A DNA stretch of 64,000 bases from an uncultured Alphaproteobacteria bacterium (GCA_934276735.1 CAKQTG010000001.1:372001-436000), one strand, 5' to 3'. Shown: positions 16,556 to 24,964, numbered from the stretch's first letter. Program-made: numbers and translations. Notes: generated from the letters alone by a model not told the origin.

Positions 16556-17743
16556 ATGGCAAAAGAAAAGTACGTAAGAACCAAACCGCATGTGAATGTT
16601 GGTACTATCGGTCACGTTGACCACGGTAAAACAACATTGACTGCTGCTATCGTTCATTACTATGGTGTCGGCGCCGATAAAGAAAAGGGCGTTGATAAAA
16701 TCGATAACGCACCAGAAGAACGTGCACGTGGTATAACAATCAATACTGCACACGTTGAATATGAAACAGAACATCGCCACTATGCGCACGTTGACTGCCC
16801 GGGACACGCGGACTATGTTAAAAACATGATTACCGGTGCGGCCCAGATGGACGGTGCTATCTTGGTTGTTGCTGCAACTGATGGTCCAATGCCTCAGACC
16901 CGTGAACACATCTTGTTGGCGCGTCAGGTTGGTATTCCAAAAATTGTTGTTTATTTGAACAAATGCGATTTGGCGAACGATCCTGAATTGTTGGAATTGG
17001 TCGAAATGGAAATCCGCGAACTGTTGTCCGCAAATGATTTCGACGGTGACAATGCACCAATCATCCGTGGTTCTGCTGTTTCCGCATTGGAAGGCAAAAA
17101 CGACGGTTTGGGCAAAGAATCTATCGACGCGTTGTTAAAGGCGTTGGATGAATACATCCCACTGCCAGAACGTCCAGTTGATAAGCCGTTCTTGATGCCA
17201 ATCGAAGACGTATTCTCGATCACGGGTCGTGGTACCGTTGTTACAGGCCGTATCGAATCCGGCACTGTCAAGGTTGGTGACGAATGCGAAATCGTTGGTT
17301 TGCGTCCAACACAGAAAACAACAGTTACTGGCGTAGAAATGTTCCGCAAGATGTTGGATCAGGGTGAAGCCGGTGATAACGTTGGTTTGCTGTTGCGTGG
17401 AACCAAGAAGGAAGATGTTGAACGTGGCCAGATTATCTGCAAACCAGGTTCCATCACACCACACACAGAATTTGAAGCCGAAGTTTATATCTTGACGAAA
17501 GAAGAAGGTGGACGTCACACAGCGTTCTTCAGCAACTATCGTCCTCAGTTCTACTTCAGCACAACAGACGTAACTGGTACAATCACATTGCCAGCAGACA
17601 AAGAAATGGTTCTGCCAGGCGATAACGTTCGTATCTCTGTGCAATTGATTGCACCTATTGCTATGAGCGAAGGCCGTCGCTTTGCTATCCGTGAAGGCGG
17701 ACGCACAGTTGGCGCTGGTGTTGTATCTAAAATTGTTAAATAA
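16556..17743 (+). CDS. tuf: Elongation factor Tu
   Basis: A 395-residue EF-Tu that carries aminoacyl-tRNA to the ribosome. GHVDHGKT (19-26), DCPGHADYVKNMITGAAQMD and NKCD are intact; domains II and III include GRGTVVTGRIESG and FFSNYRPQFYF. It is the only tuf in the window. The 127-bp gap before it contains a GATTTC/GAAATC inverted repeat (about 16459-16485) and a TAAGGAG ribosome-binding site. It couples the str operon to the S10 operon, as is usual in alphaproteobacteria. Confidence 0.99.
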   Translation: MAKEKYVRTKPHVNVGTIGHVDHGKTTLTAAIVHYYGVGADKEKGVDKIDNAPEERARGITINTAHVEYETEHRHYAHVDCPGHADYVKNMITGAAQMDGAILVVAATDGPMPQTREHILLARQVGIPKIVVYLNKCDLANDPELLELVEMEIRELLSANDFDGDNAPIIRGSAVSALEGKNDGLGKESIDALLKALDEYIPLPERPVDKPFLMPIEDVFSITGRGTVVTGRIESGTVKVGDECEIVGLRPTQKTTVTGVEMFRKMLDQGEAGDNVGLLLRGTKKEDVERGQIICKPGSITPHTEFEAEVYILTKEEGGRHTAFFSNYRPQFYFSTTDVTGTITLPADKEMVLPGDNVRISVQLIAPIAMSEGRRFAIREGGRTVGAGVVSKIVK

Positions 17744-17824
17744 GTAACAGGTCGCGGGTCGGTGTAACTGGATAAAATAACGCCAGTGATTACCGGCCCG
17801 GATAAACATAAGGAAAACGAACAA

Positions 17825-18136
17825 ATGGTACCTGCATCTAAAATTCGAATCAAATTGACAGCATTTGACCATCGCGTATTGATGGAATCTGTTGATGAAA
17901 TCGTCAAAACAGCAAAGCGCACAGGCGCAGATGTCGTTGGACCCGTTCGCTTGCCGACATTGGTTCAGAAATTTACAGTCAACCGTTCGCCACACGTTGA
18001 TAAAAAATCACGCGAACAGTTCGAAATCCGCAATCACAAGGCGGTCGTAGATATTGTGAATCCAACCCCTCAGACAGTTGATGCCTTGATGAAGTTGGAT
18101 TTGGCATCTGGTGTTGATGTAAAAATTAAATTGTAA
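17825..18136 (+). CDS. rpsJ: 30S ribosomal protein S10
   Basis: A 103-residue S10, also the NusE antitermination factor. I place the start at 17825 (MVPASKIRIKLTAFDHR), preceded by AAGGAAAACG; an upstream in-frame ATG at 17786 would add a non-family extension. VVGPVRLPTLVQKFTVNRSP and HVDKKSREQFEIR are diagnostic. First gene of the S10 operon, 81 bp after tuf; the gap carries a weak dyad but no clear E. coli-type L4 leader. Confidence 0.97.
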   Translation: MVPASKIRIKLTAFDHRVLMESVDEIVKTAKRTGADVVGPVRLPTLVQKFTVNRSPHVDKKSREQFEIRNHKAVVDIVNPTPQTVDALMKLDLASGVDVKIKL

Positions 18137-18215
18137 AATTGAAACGTTGTTAGCGTCGGTCCCCGGATTCTGAACGAGGGCAGCCGACCTACTGACAGAA
18201 TAAAAGGCATAAAAA

Positions 18216-18926
18216 ATGAAACGTAGCGGATTGATTACAACAAAAATAGGAATGACGCGTCTGTATGATGATGCCGGCGCAGCCCACCCAGTAACGGTTT
18301 TGTCTGTGGGTGATTGCACCGTCATTGGAAATCGCACGCAAGAAAAGAACGGCTATGTCGCGAATATTTTGGGTATGCGCGAAGCCAAGGCAAAGCATGT
18401 TGCCAAACCCCAGGCAATTGCAGCAGAAAAGGCAGGGGTAAAGCCGTATCGCAAGGTTGTCGAATTCCGCGTATCGGATGACTGTGTTATCCCAGCGGGG
18501 ACAGTTTTGTCTGCGTCTCATTTTGTTGCCGGTCAATTTGTCGATGTCCAAGCGACAAGCAAAGGTAAAGGCTTTCAGGGTGCAATGAAACGCCACAACT
18601 TCGGTGGTAAAGAAGCAACCCACGGTGTTTTAAAGGCGCATCGTTCATTGGGTGGTACTGGTATGCGTGAATGGCCAGGCCGCGTTCTGAAAGGTAAAAA
18701 GATGGCCGGTCAGATGGGTAATGAAACAGTTACTGTCCAGAATCTGAAAGTTTTCGGAACAGACGCGACTGAAAATCTGATTTTCGTCGAAGGCGCGGTT
18801 CCGGGTGCAAACGGCACATTCGTTCTGATTACCGATGCGGTAAAGAAAGAACAGAAAGATTTGCCAGTTCCGACTGTTGCAAATGTGACAGAAGCAACGG
18901 CAGAAACAGAAACTGTTGCAGAATAA
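18216..18926 (+). CDS. rplC: 50S ribosomal protein L3
   Basis: A 236-residue L3 that helps start 50S assembly near the peptidyl-transferase centre. Seen: GLITTKIGMTRLYDD, SKGKGFQGAMKRHNF (the long loop that reaches the active site) and GRVLKGKKMAGQMGNE. The C-terminal tail after about 210 (LPVPTVANVTEATAETETVAE) is an acidic, low-complexity extension not seen in the E. coli protein. Preceded by AAAAGGCATAAAA. Confidence 0.98.
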   Translation: MKRSGLITTKIGMTRLYDDAGAAHPVTVLSVGDCTVIGNRTQEKNGYVANILGMREAKAKHVAKPQAIAAEKAGVKPYRKVVEFRVSDDCVIPAGTVLSASHFVAGQFVDVQATSKGKGFQGAMKRHNFGGKEATHGVLKAHRSLGGTGMREWPGRVLKGKKMAGQMGNETVTVQNLKVFGTDATENLIFVEGAVPGANGTFVLITDAVKKEQKDLPVPTVANVTEATAETETVAE

Positions 18927-18959
18927 CAATGGGTCAACAGCAAAGTAAGGTGAATTAAA

Positions 18960-19580
18960 ATGCAAATAGACATTATAAATTTTGATGGCAAAGCGGTTGG
19001 CAAAGTTGAATTGGCCGACAGCATCTTTGGTTTGGACCCACGCGCAGACATTCTGCACCGGGTTGTTACCTGGCAGCGCGCGAACGCCCGTGCCGGCACA
19101 CATGCGGTAAAGACCGTATCTGATGTCGAAGGCAGCGGCAAAAAAGCGTTCAAACAAAAGAAAACTGGTAATGCACGCCAGGGTGAAAAATACAATGTTC
19201 ACATGCGTGGCGGTGGCGTTGTTCATGGACCGGTTGTCCGTGACCACTCTATCGATTTGCCAAAGAAAATTCGCAGCTTGGGTCTGAAGATGGCGTTGTC
19301 ATCCAAGGCAAAAGACGGCAGCTTGGTCGTTATCGATTCTGAAAAGTTGTCAGCGGCAAAGACTGGCGCATTTGCGAAACAGTTAAAGAAACTGGGTCTG
19401 AATTCAGTTCTGTTCGTTGGTGCGGACAAGTTGGACGAAAACTTCAAGAAATCTGCGGCTAACATCGCGAACGTTGATGCGTTGCCGACGATTGGTTTGA
19501 ATGTTTTGGATATCTTGAAACATGAAAAATTGGTTTTGACGGCTGACGCGGTCAAAGCGGTAGAAGCAAGATTGGCATAA
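18960..19580 (+). CDS. rplD: 50S ribosomal protein L4
   Basis: A 206-residue L4. GTHAVKTVSDVEGSGKK and KQKKTGNARQG form the extended loop that lines the exit tunnel, and GGGVVHGPVVRDHS follows. In E. coli L4 also controls the S10 operon by attenuation; no equivalent leader is obvious here. It starts 33 bp after rplC and 17 bp before rplW. Confidence 0.98.
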   Translation: MQIDIINFDGKAVGKVELADSIFGLDPRADILHRVVTWQRANARAGTHAVKTVSDVEGSGKKAFKQKKTGNARQGEKYNVHMRGGGVVHGPVVRDHSIDLPKKIRSLGLKMALSSKAKDGSLVVIDSEKLSAAKTGAFAKQLKKLGLNSVLFVGADKLDENFKKSAANIANVDALPTIGLNVLDILKHEKLVLTADAVKAVEARLA

Positions 19581-19597
19581 AATAAAAGGTCAATAAA

Positions 19598-19924
19598 ATG
19601 GCAGAAAAGAAAGTTGAAAAGAAAATCGTTGCGACCGCCGGTATTTATGATATACTGCGTCGTCCGATAATCTCGGAAAAGACTGCAAAGTTGTCCGAGA
19701 GCAATGGTATTGCGTTCGAAGTTGCAGCGGACGCCACAAAAGAAGATGTGGCACGTGCAATTCAGGCGATTTACAATGTAAAGCCGACCAAGGTGAACAT
19801 TGTTGTTGCCAAGGGCAAGGTTAAATCCTTCCGTGGTCGCTGCAGCGGCACACAACGCACTGTAAAGAAGGCATATGTGTCTTTGCCAGCCGATGCGAAA
19901 TTGGATTTGGCGGCAAACGCATAA
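19598..19924 (+). CDS. rplW: 50S ribosomal protein L23
   Basis: A 108-residue L23, the tunnel-exit docking site for trigger factor and SRP. DILRRPIISEKTAKLSE is the family signature, and the exposed trigger-factor glutamate is plausibly in the VAADATKEDVARAIQ region. The first 16 residues (AEKKVEKKIVATAG) are an extra lysine-rich extension. The gap after it holds a two-part hairpin (19934-19977). Confidence 0.97.
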   Translation: MAEKKVEKKIVATAGIYDILRRPIISEKTAKLSESNGIAFEVAADATKEDVARAIQAIYNVKPTKVNIVVAKGKVKSFRGRCSGTQRTVKKAYVSLPADAKLDLAANA

Positions 19925-19933
19925 GTAAAAATC

Positions 19934-19977
19934 GTCTGGGCAGAGAATCCGGAATCTCTGGACGTTAGTGCCCAGAC
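19934..19977 (+). other. Intercistronic hairpin rplW-rplB
   Basis: Outer stem GTCTGGGCA/TGCCCAGAC (19934-19942 with 19969-19977) and inner CAGAGA/TCTCTG. No T-run follows, so it is unlikely to be a terminator; it could be a processing or stability element. Confidence 0.7.
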
Positions 19978-20000
19978 AGGAAACATAAGGTAAGAAAAAA

Positions 20001-20834
20001 ATGGCATTAAAGCATTACAAGCCGATGACCCCGGGAACCCGTGGCTTGACCCAGGTTGACCGCAGCGAATTGCATCGCGGCGCGCCGGAAAAGGCATTGA
20101 CAGTCGGCTTAAAATCCAAGGGTGGTCGTAACAATTTTGGTCATGTGACCGTTATGCACCAGGGTGGTGGTCACAAACGTAAATATCGTTTGATTGACTT
20201 TGATCGTAAAAAGACAGGCGTTCCTGCGACAGTTGTTCGTTTGGAATATGACCCGAACCGCACTGCGTTTATCGCATTGATTGAATACAAAGATGGCGTG
20301 CGTTCATATATTTTGGCACCACGTGATTTAAAGGCTGGGGATGTTGTTATCTCGGGCACACGTGAAGATATCAAGCCGGGTAATGCGATGCCATTAAAAA
20401 ATATGCCAATCGGAACGATTGTGCACAACGTTGAACTGAAACCGGGTGCTGGCGGTCAATTGGCGCGTAGTGCCGGTTGCTATGCTCAGTTAATGGGTAA
20501 GGACGGCGTTTATGCACAGATTAAAATGAACAGTGGTGAATTGCGCAAAGTTCATTCCGATTGTATGGCCACAGTTGGCAGCGTTTCCAATCCGGACCAA
20601 CGCAATGTCAATTTGGGCAAGGCCGGTCGCGCACGTTGGTTGGGCATCCGTCCATCTGTCCGCGGTATGGCGATGAACCCGAACGATCACCCGATGGGTG
20701 GTGGTAATGGTCATTCCAAGGGCCACGAACCTGTGTCGCGTACTGGTATTCCAGCCAAGGGATATCGCACTCGCAGCAACAAACGTACTGCAAAGATGAT
20801 TATCCGCAGCAGACATTTGGCAAAGAAGAAATAA
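20001..20834 (+). CDS. rplB: 50S ribosomal protein L2
   Basis: A 277-residue L2, essential for subunit association and peptidyl transfer. The histidine-bearing GMAMNPNDHPMGGGNG loop (H229 equivalent) is present; GGHKRKYRLIDFDR and GRARWLGIRPSVRG are conserved. The gene is preceded by AAGGTAAGAAAAAA and followed by the first CTATATGG-loop hairpin. Confidence 0.98.
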   Translation: MALKHYKPMTPGTRGLTQVDRSELHRGAPEKALTVGLKSKGGRNNFGHVTVMHQGGGHKRKYRLIDFDRKKTGVPATVVRLEYDPNRTAFIALIEYKDGVRSYILAPRDLKAGDVVISGTREDIKPGNAMPLKNMPIGTIVHNVELKPGAGGQLARSAGCYAQLMGKDGVYAQIKMNSGELRKVHSDCMATVGSVSNPDQRNVNLGKAGRARWLGIRPSVRGMAMNPNDHPMGGGNGHSKGHEPVSRTGIPAKGYRTRSNKRTAKMIIRSRHLAKKK

Positions 20835-20841
20835 TAAATAG

Positions 20842-20864
20842 CCCTGCATCTATATGGTGCAGGG
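20842..20864 (+). other. Hairpin with TCTATATGG loop, rplB-rpsS gap
   Basis: CCCTGCA (20842-20848) pairs perfectly with TGCAGGG (20858-20864) around loop TCTATATGG. The same loop sequence recurs in the next three intergenic gaps. Confidence 0.75.
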
Positions 20865-20888
20865 GAATACAGAAAAACGGAGTAATTG

Positions 20889-21170
20889 ATGTCTCGTTCA
20901 GTTTGGAAAGGTCCGTATGTTCACCCATCTGTCTTGAAAAAGACCGCTGTGGCGAATGAAAAAGATGACCGTAAACCAATTAAAACTTGGTCACGCGGCA
21001 GCACAATTGTGCCGCCGATGGTTGGGCTGACTTTTGAAGTCCATAATGGTAATAAATTTATCCCTGTGTCTATTGTTGAAGATATGATTGGGCACAAATT
21101 GGGTGAATTTGCACCAACACGCACGTTCAAAGGTCATGCGGCGAATAAAAAGGCCGCTGCCAAGAAATAA
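20889..21170 (+). CDS. rpsS: 30S ribosomal protein S19
   Basis: A 93-residue S19 of the 30S head near the A-site tRNA. MSRSVWKGPYVHPSVLKK is the standard opening, so I use ATG 20889 rather than TTG 20886. GSTIVPPMVGLTFEVHNG and LGEFAPTRTFKGHA are diagnostic. AAACGGAGTAATTG upstream provides the ribosome-binding site. Confidence 0.97.
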   Translation: MSRSVWKGPYVHPSVLKKTAVANEKDDRKPIKTWSRGSTIVPPMVGLTFEVHNGNKFIPVSIVEDMIGHKLGEFAPTRTFKGHAANKKAAAKK

Positions 21171-21171
21171 T

Positions 21172-21188
21172 GATTTCTATATGGAATC
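21172..21188 (+). other. Hairpin with TCTATATGG loop, rpsS-rplV gap
   Basis: GATT (21172-21175) and AATC (21185-21188) flank the loop TCTATATGG (21176-21184). The stem is weak, but the loop is identical to that after rplB. Confidence 0.55.
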
Positions 21189-21212
21189 TGCAAGAATATA
21201 AGGTAAGTAGTT

Positions 21213-21623
21213 ATGACAACGACAAGATATGGAATCAAAGATAATCAGGTTCGCGCGTTCAATAAAATGATTCGCGTCAGCCACCAGAAATTAAATCTGG
21301 TTTGCGATACCGTCCGCGGTTTGCCGGTCGATCGCGCAATTGATGTCTTGAAATTTTCTAAAAAACGCGTATCTGGCGAAGTCTTGAAGACTTTGATGTC
21401 CGCGATTGCAAATGCAGAACACAACAAAAATCTGTCGGCAGACACATTGTTTGTTAAAGAAATTTGGTGTGGCAAGGCTTTGACAATGAAACGCATCATG
21501 GCTGGTCCACGTGGCAGTGCACGTCCAATTTTGAAACCTTTTTCTAATTTGACAATCGTTTTGGAATCTGGTGCGGCGCCAACAAAGAAAACAGCAGAAA
21601 AAACTGCGAAAAAGGCAAAATAG
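21213..21623 (+). CDS. rplV: 50S ribosomal protein L22
   Basis: A 136-residue L22 whose beta hairpin lines the exit tunnel (macrolide site). VRGLPVDRAIDVLKFSKK, ALTMKRIMAGPRGSA and LTIVLES follow the family pattern. It is slightly longer than E. coli L22 owing to an N-terminal TTTRYGIKDNQVRAF and a lysine/alanine-rich tail (KKTAEKTAKKAK). 42 bp after rpsS. Confidence 0.97.
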   Translation: MTTTRYGIKDNQVRAFNKMIRVSHQKLNLVCDTVRGLPVDRAIDVLKFSKKRVSGEVLKTLMSAIANAEHNKNLSADTLFVKEIWCGKALTMKRIMAGPRGSARPILKPFSNLTIVLESGAAPTKKTAEKTAKKAK

Positions 21624-21660
21624 TAAAACCGTGGCACGTGGTATGGGGTAACCCTGAATA

Positions 21661-21675
21661 AAACCTATATGGTTT
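21661..21675 (+). other. Hairpin with CTATATGG core, rplV-rpsC gap
   Basis: AAACC (21661-21665) pairs with GGTTT (21671-21675) around TATAT; the CTATATGG 8-mer is shared with three neighbouring gaps. A longer-range GTGGCAC/GTGCCA pairing may enclose it. Confidence 0.6.
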
Positions 21676-21711
21676 CAAGAACATGTGCCATAAACGTAAG
21701 GAAAAAATAAG

Positions 21712-22413
21712 ATGGGACAGAAAGTATCACCAATCTCATTGCGCGAATTTATCAATAAAATTACTGATTCGCGTTGGATAGCGGGCAAAAAGGACTATGC
21801 GAACCTGTTGGCCGAAGATATTAAAATTCGCAAATTTATTGAAAAGAAACTGAAAAAAGCCGGTCTGGCCAAGGTTGTCATTGAACGCTTTGCCAAAAAG
21901 GTTGTTGTGACAATTCACACATCACGTCCGGGTATGATTATCGGTAAAAATGGTGCCGACATCGAAGCACTGCGTAACGATATAAAAAAATTGGTTAAAA
22001 ATGACCAGGTTGTTGTGAATATCTACGAAGTTCGTCGACCAGATTTGAATGCCCAGTTGGTTGCACAGAACATTGCCCAGCAGATTGAAGGTCGTGTTTC
22101 GTTCAAACGTGCAATGAAAAAGGCGGTTCAAAATGCACAGAAAGCAGGTGCCCAGGGTATCAAAGTAATGTGCAGTGGTCGTCTGAACGGTGCAGAAATT
22201 GCCCGCAGCGAACAAATCCGCGAAGGTCGTATTCCTTTGCATACATTGCGTGCTGATATTGACTATGCGTCAATTCAGGCGAAAACAACCTATGGCGTTA
22301 TCGGTGTAAAGGTTTGGATTTACACAGGTGACGTTGTGAACAAGGAAAAGCTGGCTTCTGAAATGGCACGCCCAACTGAATATGCCGGCAGCAGCGAAAA
22401 GAGAAACAAGTAA
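21712..22413 (+). CDS. rpsC: 30S ribosomal protein S3
   Basis: A 233-residue S3 of the mRNA entry tunnel with helicase activity. The KH domain motif RPGMIIGKNGADIEAL is clear; the C-terminal GRLNGAEIARSEQIREGRIPLHTLRADID region is complete. GQKVSPISLREFINKI at the start is a slightly unusual N-terminus (most have GQKVNPxGxRLG) but in register. Preceded by AAGGAAAAAATAAG. Confidence 0.98.
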   Translation: MGQKVSPISLREFINKITDSRWIAGKKDYANLLAEDIKIRKFIEKKLKKAGLAKVVIERFAKKVVVTIHTSRPGMIIGKNGADIEALRNDIKKLVKNDQVVVNIYEVRRPDLNAQLVAQNIAQQIEGRVSFKRAMKKAVQNAQKAGAQGIKVMCSGRLNGAEIARSEQIREGRIPLHTLRADIDYASIQAKTTYGVIGVKVWIYTGDVVNKEKLASEMARPTEYAGSSEKRNK

Positions 22414-22419
22414 TTTTTG

Positions 22420-22440
22420 CTGGCATCTATATGGTGCCGG
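22420..22440 (+). other. Hairpin with TCTATATGG loop, rpsC-rplP gap
   Basis: CTGGCA (22420-22425) and TGCCGG (22435-22440) pair with one G-T wobble around TCTATATGG (22426-22434), the fourth copy of this loop. Confidence 0.7.
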
Positions 22441-22480
22441 AGAAAACAAAAATTAGCAAAGCAATAAAAGGTAGTTTATT

Positions 22481-22894
22481 ATGTTGATGCCAAATAAAAC
22501 AAAGTTTCGCAAACAGCACAAAGGCCGTATTCACGGCGTCGCCAAGGGCGGCAGCGAACTGGCATTTGGTTCGTTTGGACTGAAAGCCATGACACCAGAA
22601 CGCGTGACCGCGCGTCAAATCGAAGCGGCACGTCGCGCAATCACACGTCATATGAAACGTATGGGTAAATTGTGGATTCGTATTTTCCCTGACGTTCCTG
22701 TGACCAAGAAGCCAGCCGAAGTCCGTATGGGTAAAGGTAAGGGTGCGGTTGAATACTGGATTTGCCGTGTAAAACCAGGTCGTATCATGTTCGAAATTGA
22801 CGGTGTTAAACCTGAAATCGCATACGAGGCGTTTGCACTGGCTGCGGCAAAGTTACCGGTTAAAACCAAAATTGTTGAACGCAAAGCTAACTAA
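22481..22894 (+). CDS. rplP: 50S ribosomal protein L16
   Basis: A 137-residue L16 at the A-site side of the 50S subunit. MLMPNKTKFRKQHKGRIHG is the standard opening. The RMGKGKGAVEYWICRVKPGRIMFEI loop carries the arginine (RMGKG) that is hydroxylated in some bacteria. The gene is in the normal rpsC-rplP-rpmC order; AAAGGTAGTTTATT provides the ribosome-binding site. Confidence 0.98.
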   Translation: MLMPNKTKFRKQHKGRIHGVAKGGSELAFGSFGLKAMTPERVTARQIEAARRAITRHMKRMGKLWIRIFPDVPVTKKPAEVRMGKGKGAVEYWICRVKPGRIMFEIDGVKPEIAYEAFALAAAKLPVKTKIVERKAN

Positions 22895-22917
22895 TTTAAA
22901 CAGAAAAGGTTTATAAA

Positions 22918-23112
22918 ATGGCAGAAAAGAAAGTTGCAAAAGAATCTTTGACAGTCGAAGCTTTGCAGAGCGAACTGGCTGATTTAAAGAAAGAGCAAAT
23001 GAACCAGCGTTTCCAACACGCTGCGGGTCAGTTGCCCAAATCGCATGTCATTCGTCAGACTCGTCGTGAAATCGCACGCGTCAAGACTAAATTGAATGCG
23101 GACAAAAAATAA
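22918..23112 (+). CDS. rpmC: 50S ribosomal protein L29
   Basis: A 64-residue two-helix L29 near the tunnel exit. LQSELADLKKEQMNQRFQHA and the helix RQTRREIARVKTKLN are diagnostic. The N-terminal AEKKVAKESLTVEA is close to the extension of L23 in the same operon. Preceded by AAAAGGTTTATAAA. Confidence 0.95.
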   Translation: MAEKKVAKESLTVEALQSELADLKKEQMNQRFQHAAGQLPKSHVIRQTRREIARVKTKLNADKK

Positions 23113-23192
23113 AAAATTGTCGATTTTTGTTGAGATTTCTAAAAAATTAGTTATCATACACCGAAATCGGTAAGATGAACCCAAGGAATCAG

Positions 23193-23221
23193 TTGCTGTT
23201 TTGCGCGTTTTAGTGTAGAAT
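23193..23221 (+). promoter_or_regulatory. Internal promoter between rpmC and rpsQ
   Basis: TTGCTG (23193-23198), 17-base spacer, TAGAAT (23216-23221) inside the unusually long 155-bp rpmC-rpsQ gap. It could give the spc genes a second transcription start. Confidence 0.5.
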
Positions 23222-23267
23222 GGACGCCGCAAAACAAGCGCTGGGCAAATGTATAAGGACACAAGTT

Positions 23268-23537
23268 ATGCCAAGACGTATACTGCAGGGAACAGTTAAA
23301 AGTACAGCGAACGACAAAACTGTCGTCGTCGAAGTGGAACGCCGTTTCCGTCATCCGCTGTATGGCAAGTTCGTAAAGCAGAACAAAAAGTATAAGGCGC
23401 ACGATGAAAACAACGAATACAAGGTTGGTGACATCGTTGCAATTGAAGAACATCGTCCAATCTCCAAGACAAAATCTTGGGTGGTCAAGGGACGCGTTGG
23501 CGTTTCCAAGGACGAATCAGTCGAGGTCGCAGACTAA
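23268..23537 (+). CDS. rpsQ: 30S ribosomal protein S17
   Basis: An 89-residue OB-fold S17 that binds 16S rRNA early in assembly. I place the start at 23268 (PRRILQGTVKSTANDKTVVV), preceded by AAGGACACAAGTT; the in-frame ATG at 23220 would add a non-family extension and overlap the internal promoter. RRFRHPLYGKFVKQNKKYKAHD is the conserved core. The last residues are acidic. Confidence 0.95.
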   Translation: MPRRILQGTVKSTANDKTVVVEVERRFRHPLYGKFVKQNKKYKAHDENNEYKVGDIVAIEEHRPISKTKSWVVKGRVGVSKDESVEVAD

Positions 23538-23567
23538 GACTGGCCTGGACAGGGTCTTTGAGGTCGG

Positions 23568-23629
23568 TGTTGCGCACGCAACATGCGGACAGTCGGGCCC
23601 TATAACAAAGCGGCGGGGGATTGCCCCGC
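23568..23629 (+). other. Two hairpins in the rpsQ-rplN gap
   Basis: TGTTGCG/CGCAACA (23568-23583, two-base loop) and GCGGGG/CCCCGC (23613-23629). No T-run follows either. The 114-bp gap has no ORF of its own. Confidence 0.6.
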
Positions 23630-23651
23630 GCGCAGGACAAGGAAAAAAGTT

Positions 23652-24026
23652 ATGATTCAGAATGAAACAGTTATGACAGTCGCTGACAACTCTGGCGCAC
23701 GTAAAGCAATGTGCATCAAGGTTTTGGGCGGTTCCCACCGTCGTTATGCGACAGTTGGCGATAAAATTGTCGTCGCCATCAAAGAAGCGATTCCACGTGG
23801 CAAGGTCCAGAAAGGAACAGTTCAACGTGCAATCATCGTTCGCACAAAATTCCCGGTAAAACGTCCGGACGGATCTATTATCCGCTTTGACGATAACGCG
23901 GTTGTTTTGATAAACAAAAACAATTTTGAACCGATTGGCACACGTATCTTTGGGCCAATTGCACGTGAAGTTCGCCGCAAATACGATGTTCAGAAAATCG
24001 TATCTCTGGCACCGGAAGTTATATAG
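23652..24026 (+). CDS. rplN: 50S ribosomal protein L14
   Basis: A 124-residue L14 at the subunit interface. The start at 23652 (MIQNETVMTVADNSGARKAMCIKVLGG) has AAGGAAAAAAGTT upstream and matches the family N-terminus; the in-frame ATG at 23583 is spurious. VVAIKEAIPRGKVQKGTVQRA and GTRIFGPIAREVR are diagnostic. Confidence 0.97.
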   Translation: MIQNETVMTVADNSGARKAMCIKVLGGSHRRYATVGDKIVVAIKEAIPRGKVQKGTVQRAIIVRTKFPVKRPDGSIIRFDDNAVVLINKNNFEPIGTRIFGPIAREVRRKYDVQKIVSLAPEVI

Positions 24027-24048
24027 TCTGAAATAAAGGGTTATAAAG

Positions 24049-24351
24049 ATGAAAATCAAAAAAGGCGACGAAGTCGTAGTTATTTCGGGAAAATACAAGG
24101 GTGTCAAAGGCAAAGTGCTGGAAGCGCGCCCAACAGAATCCCGCGTTGTGGTCGAAGGTGTCAACCGCCACAAATGGCATGTCAAACCAACCCAGGACCA
24201 GCCAGGTCACATTGTTGACCGCGAAGCACCGGTCCATGTTTCCAACGTTGCGTTGGTTGACCCAAAGACGAAAAAAGCAACCCGCGTTGGATATAAAATG
24301 TCCGGCGACAAAAAGGTTCGTGTTGCTAAGAAGTCTGGCACAGAATTATAA
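24049..24351 (+). CDS. rplX: 50S ribosomal protein L24
   Basis: A 100-residue L24, an assembly initiator at the tunnel exit. KIKKGDEVVVISGKYKGVKGKV is the KOW motif; VVVEGVNRHKWHVKPTQD and HVSNVALVDPKTKKATRVG follow. 22 bp after rplN; followed by a CTGTTA-loop hairpin. Confidence 0.97.
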   Translation: MKIKKGDEVVVISGKYKGVKGKVLEARPTESRVVVEGVNRHKWHVKPTQDQPGHIVDREAPVHVSNVALVDPKTKKATRVGYKMSGDKKVRVAKKSGTEL

Positions 24352-24360
24352 GAATAATCG

Positions 24361-24380
24361 GTTCCCGCTGTTACGGGAAC
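24361..24380 (+). other. Hairpin with CTGTTA loop, rplX-rplE gap
   Basis: GTTCCCG (24361-24367) and CGGGAAC (24374-24380) form a perfect stem around CTGTTA. The same loop and closing pairs recur in the rplF-rplR gap. Confidence 0.75.
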
Positions 24381-24400
24381 GTAAAGTGTAAGGATAAAAA

Positions 24401-24946
24401 ATGCAAAGCAGATTGCGTGAAATTTATGAAAAAGAAATTGTACCTGAATTGATTAAAGAATTCGGATACACAAATGCGTTCGCAGTGCCAAAATTGTCCA
24501 AAATTGTTTTGAACATGGGGGTTGGTGCCGCTGTCAGCGATAAAAAGAAATTGGATTCTGCCGCGGCAGATTTGACCGCGATTGCAGCCCAAAAGTCTGT
24601 TATCACACATGCAAAAAAATCCATCGCGACATATCGTCTGCGCGAAGGTCAGCCTATTGGAACCAAGGTCACACTGCGTGGTAAAAGAATGTATGACTTC
24701 TTGGATAAACTGATTACGGTTGCATTGCCGCGTGTCAAGGACTTTCGTGGTTTGTCAAAATCTAAATTTGATGGTCGTGGCAACTATGCGTTCGGTATCA
24801 AGGAACACTTGATTTTCCCGGAAATTTCCGTGGACAAGATTGACGCAATTCGCGGTATGGACATCGTCATCGCGACAACAGCGAAAACTGACGACGAGGC
24901 ACGTGCGTTGCTGACGAAAATCGGCTTGCCGTTGGTTTTGAAATAA
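24401..24946 (+). CDS. rplE: 50S ribosomal protein L5
   Basis: A 181-residue L5 that binds 5S rRNA and the P-site tRNA. LSKIVLNMGVGAAVSDKK, KKSIATYRLREGQPIGTKVTLR and the C-terminal IRGMDIVIATTAKTDDEARALL are all family hallmarks. Preceded by AAGGATAAAAA; followed after 18 bp by rpsN. Confidence 0.98.
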   Translation: MQSRLREIYEKEIVPELIKEFGYTNAFAVPKLSKIVLNMGVGAAVSDKKKLDSAAADLTAIAAQKSVITHAKKSIATYRLREGQPIGTKVTLRGKRMYDFLDKLITVALPRVKDFRGLSKSKFDGRGNYAFGIKEHLIFPEISVDKIDAIRGMDIVIATTAKTDDEARALLTKIGLPLVLK

Positions 24947-24964
24947 TTATAAAAGGGTATAAAA

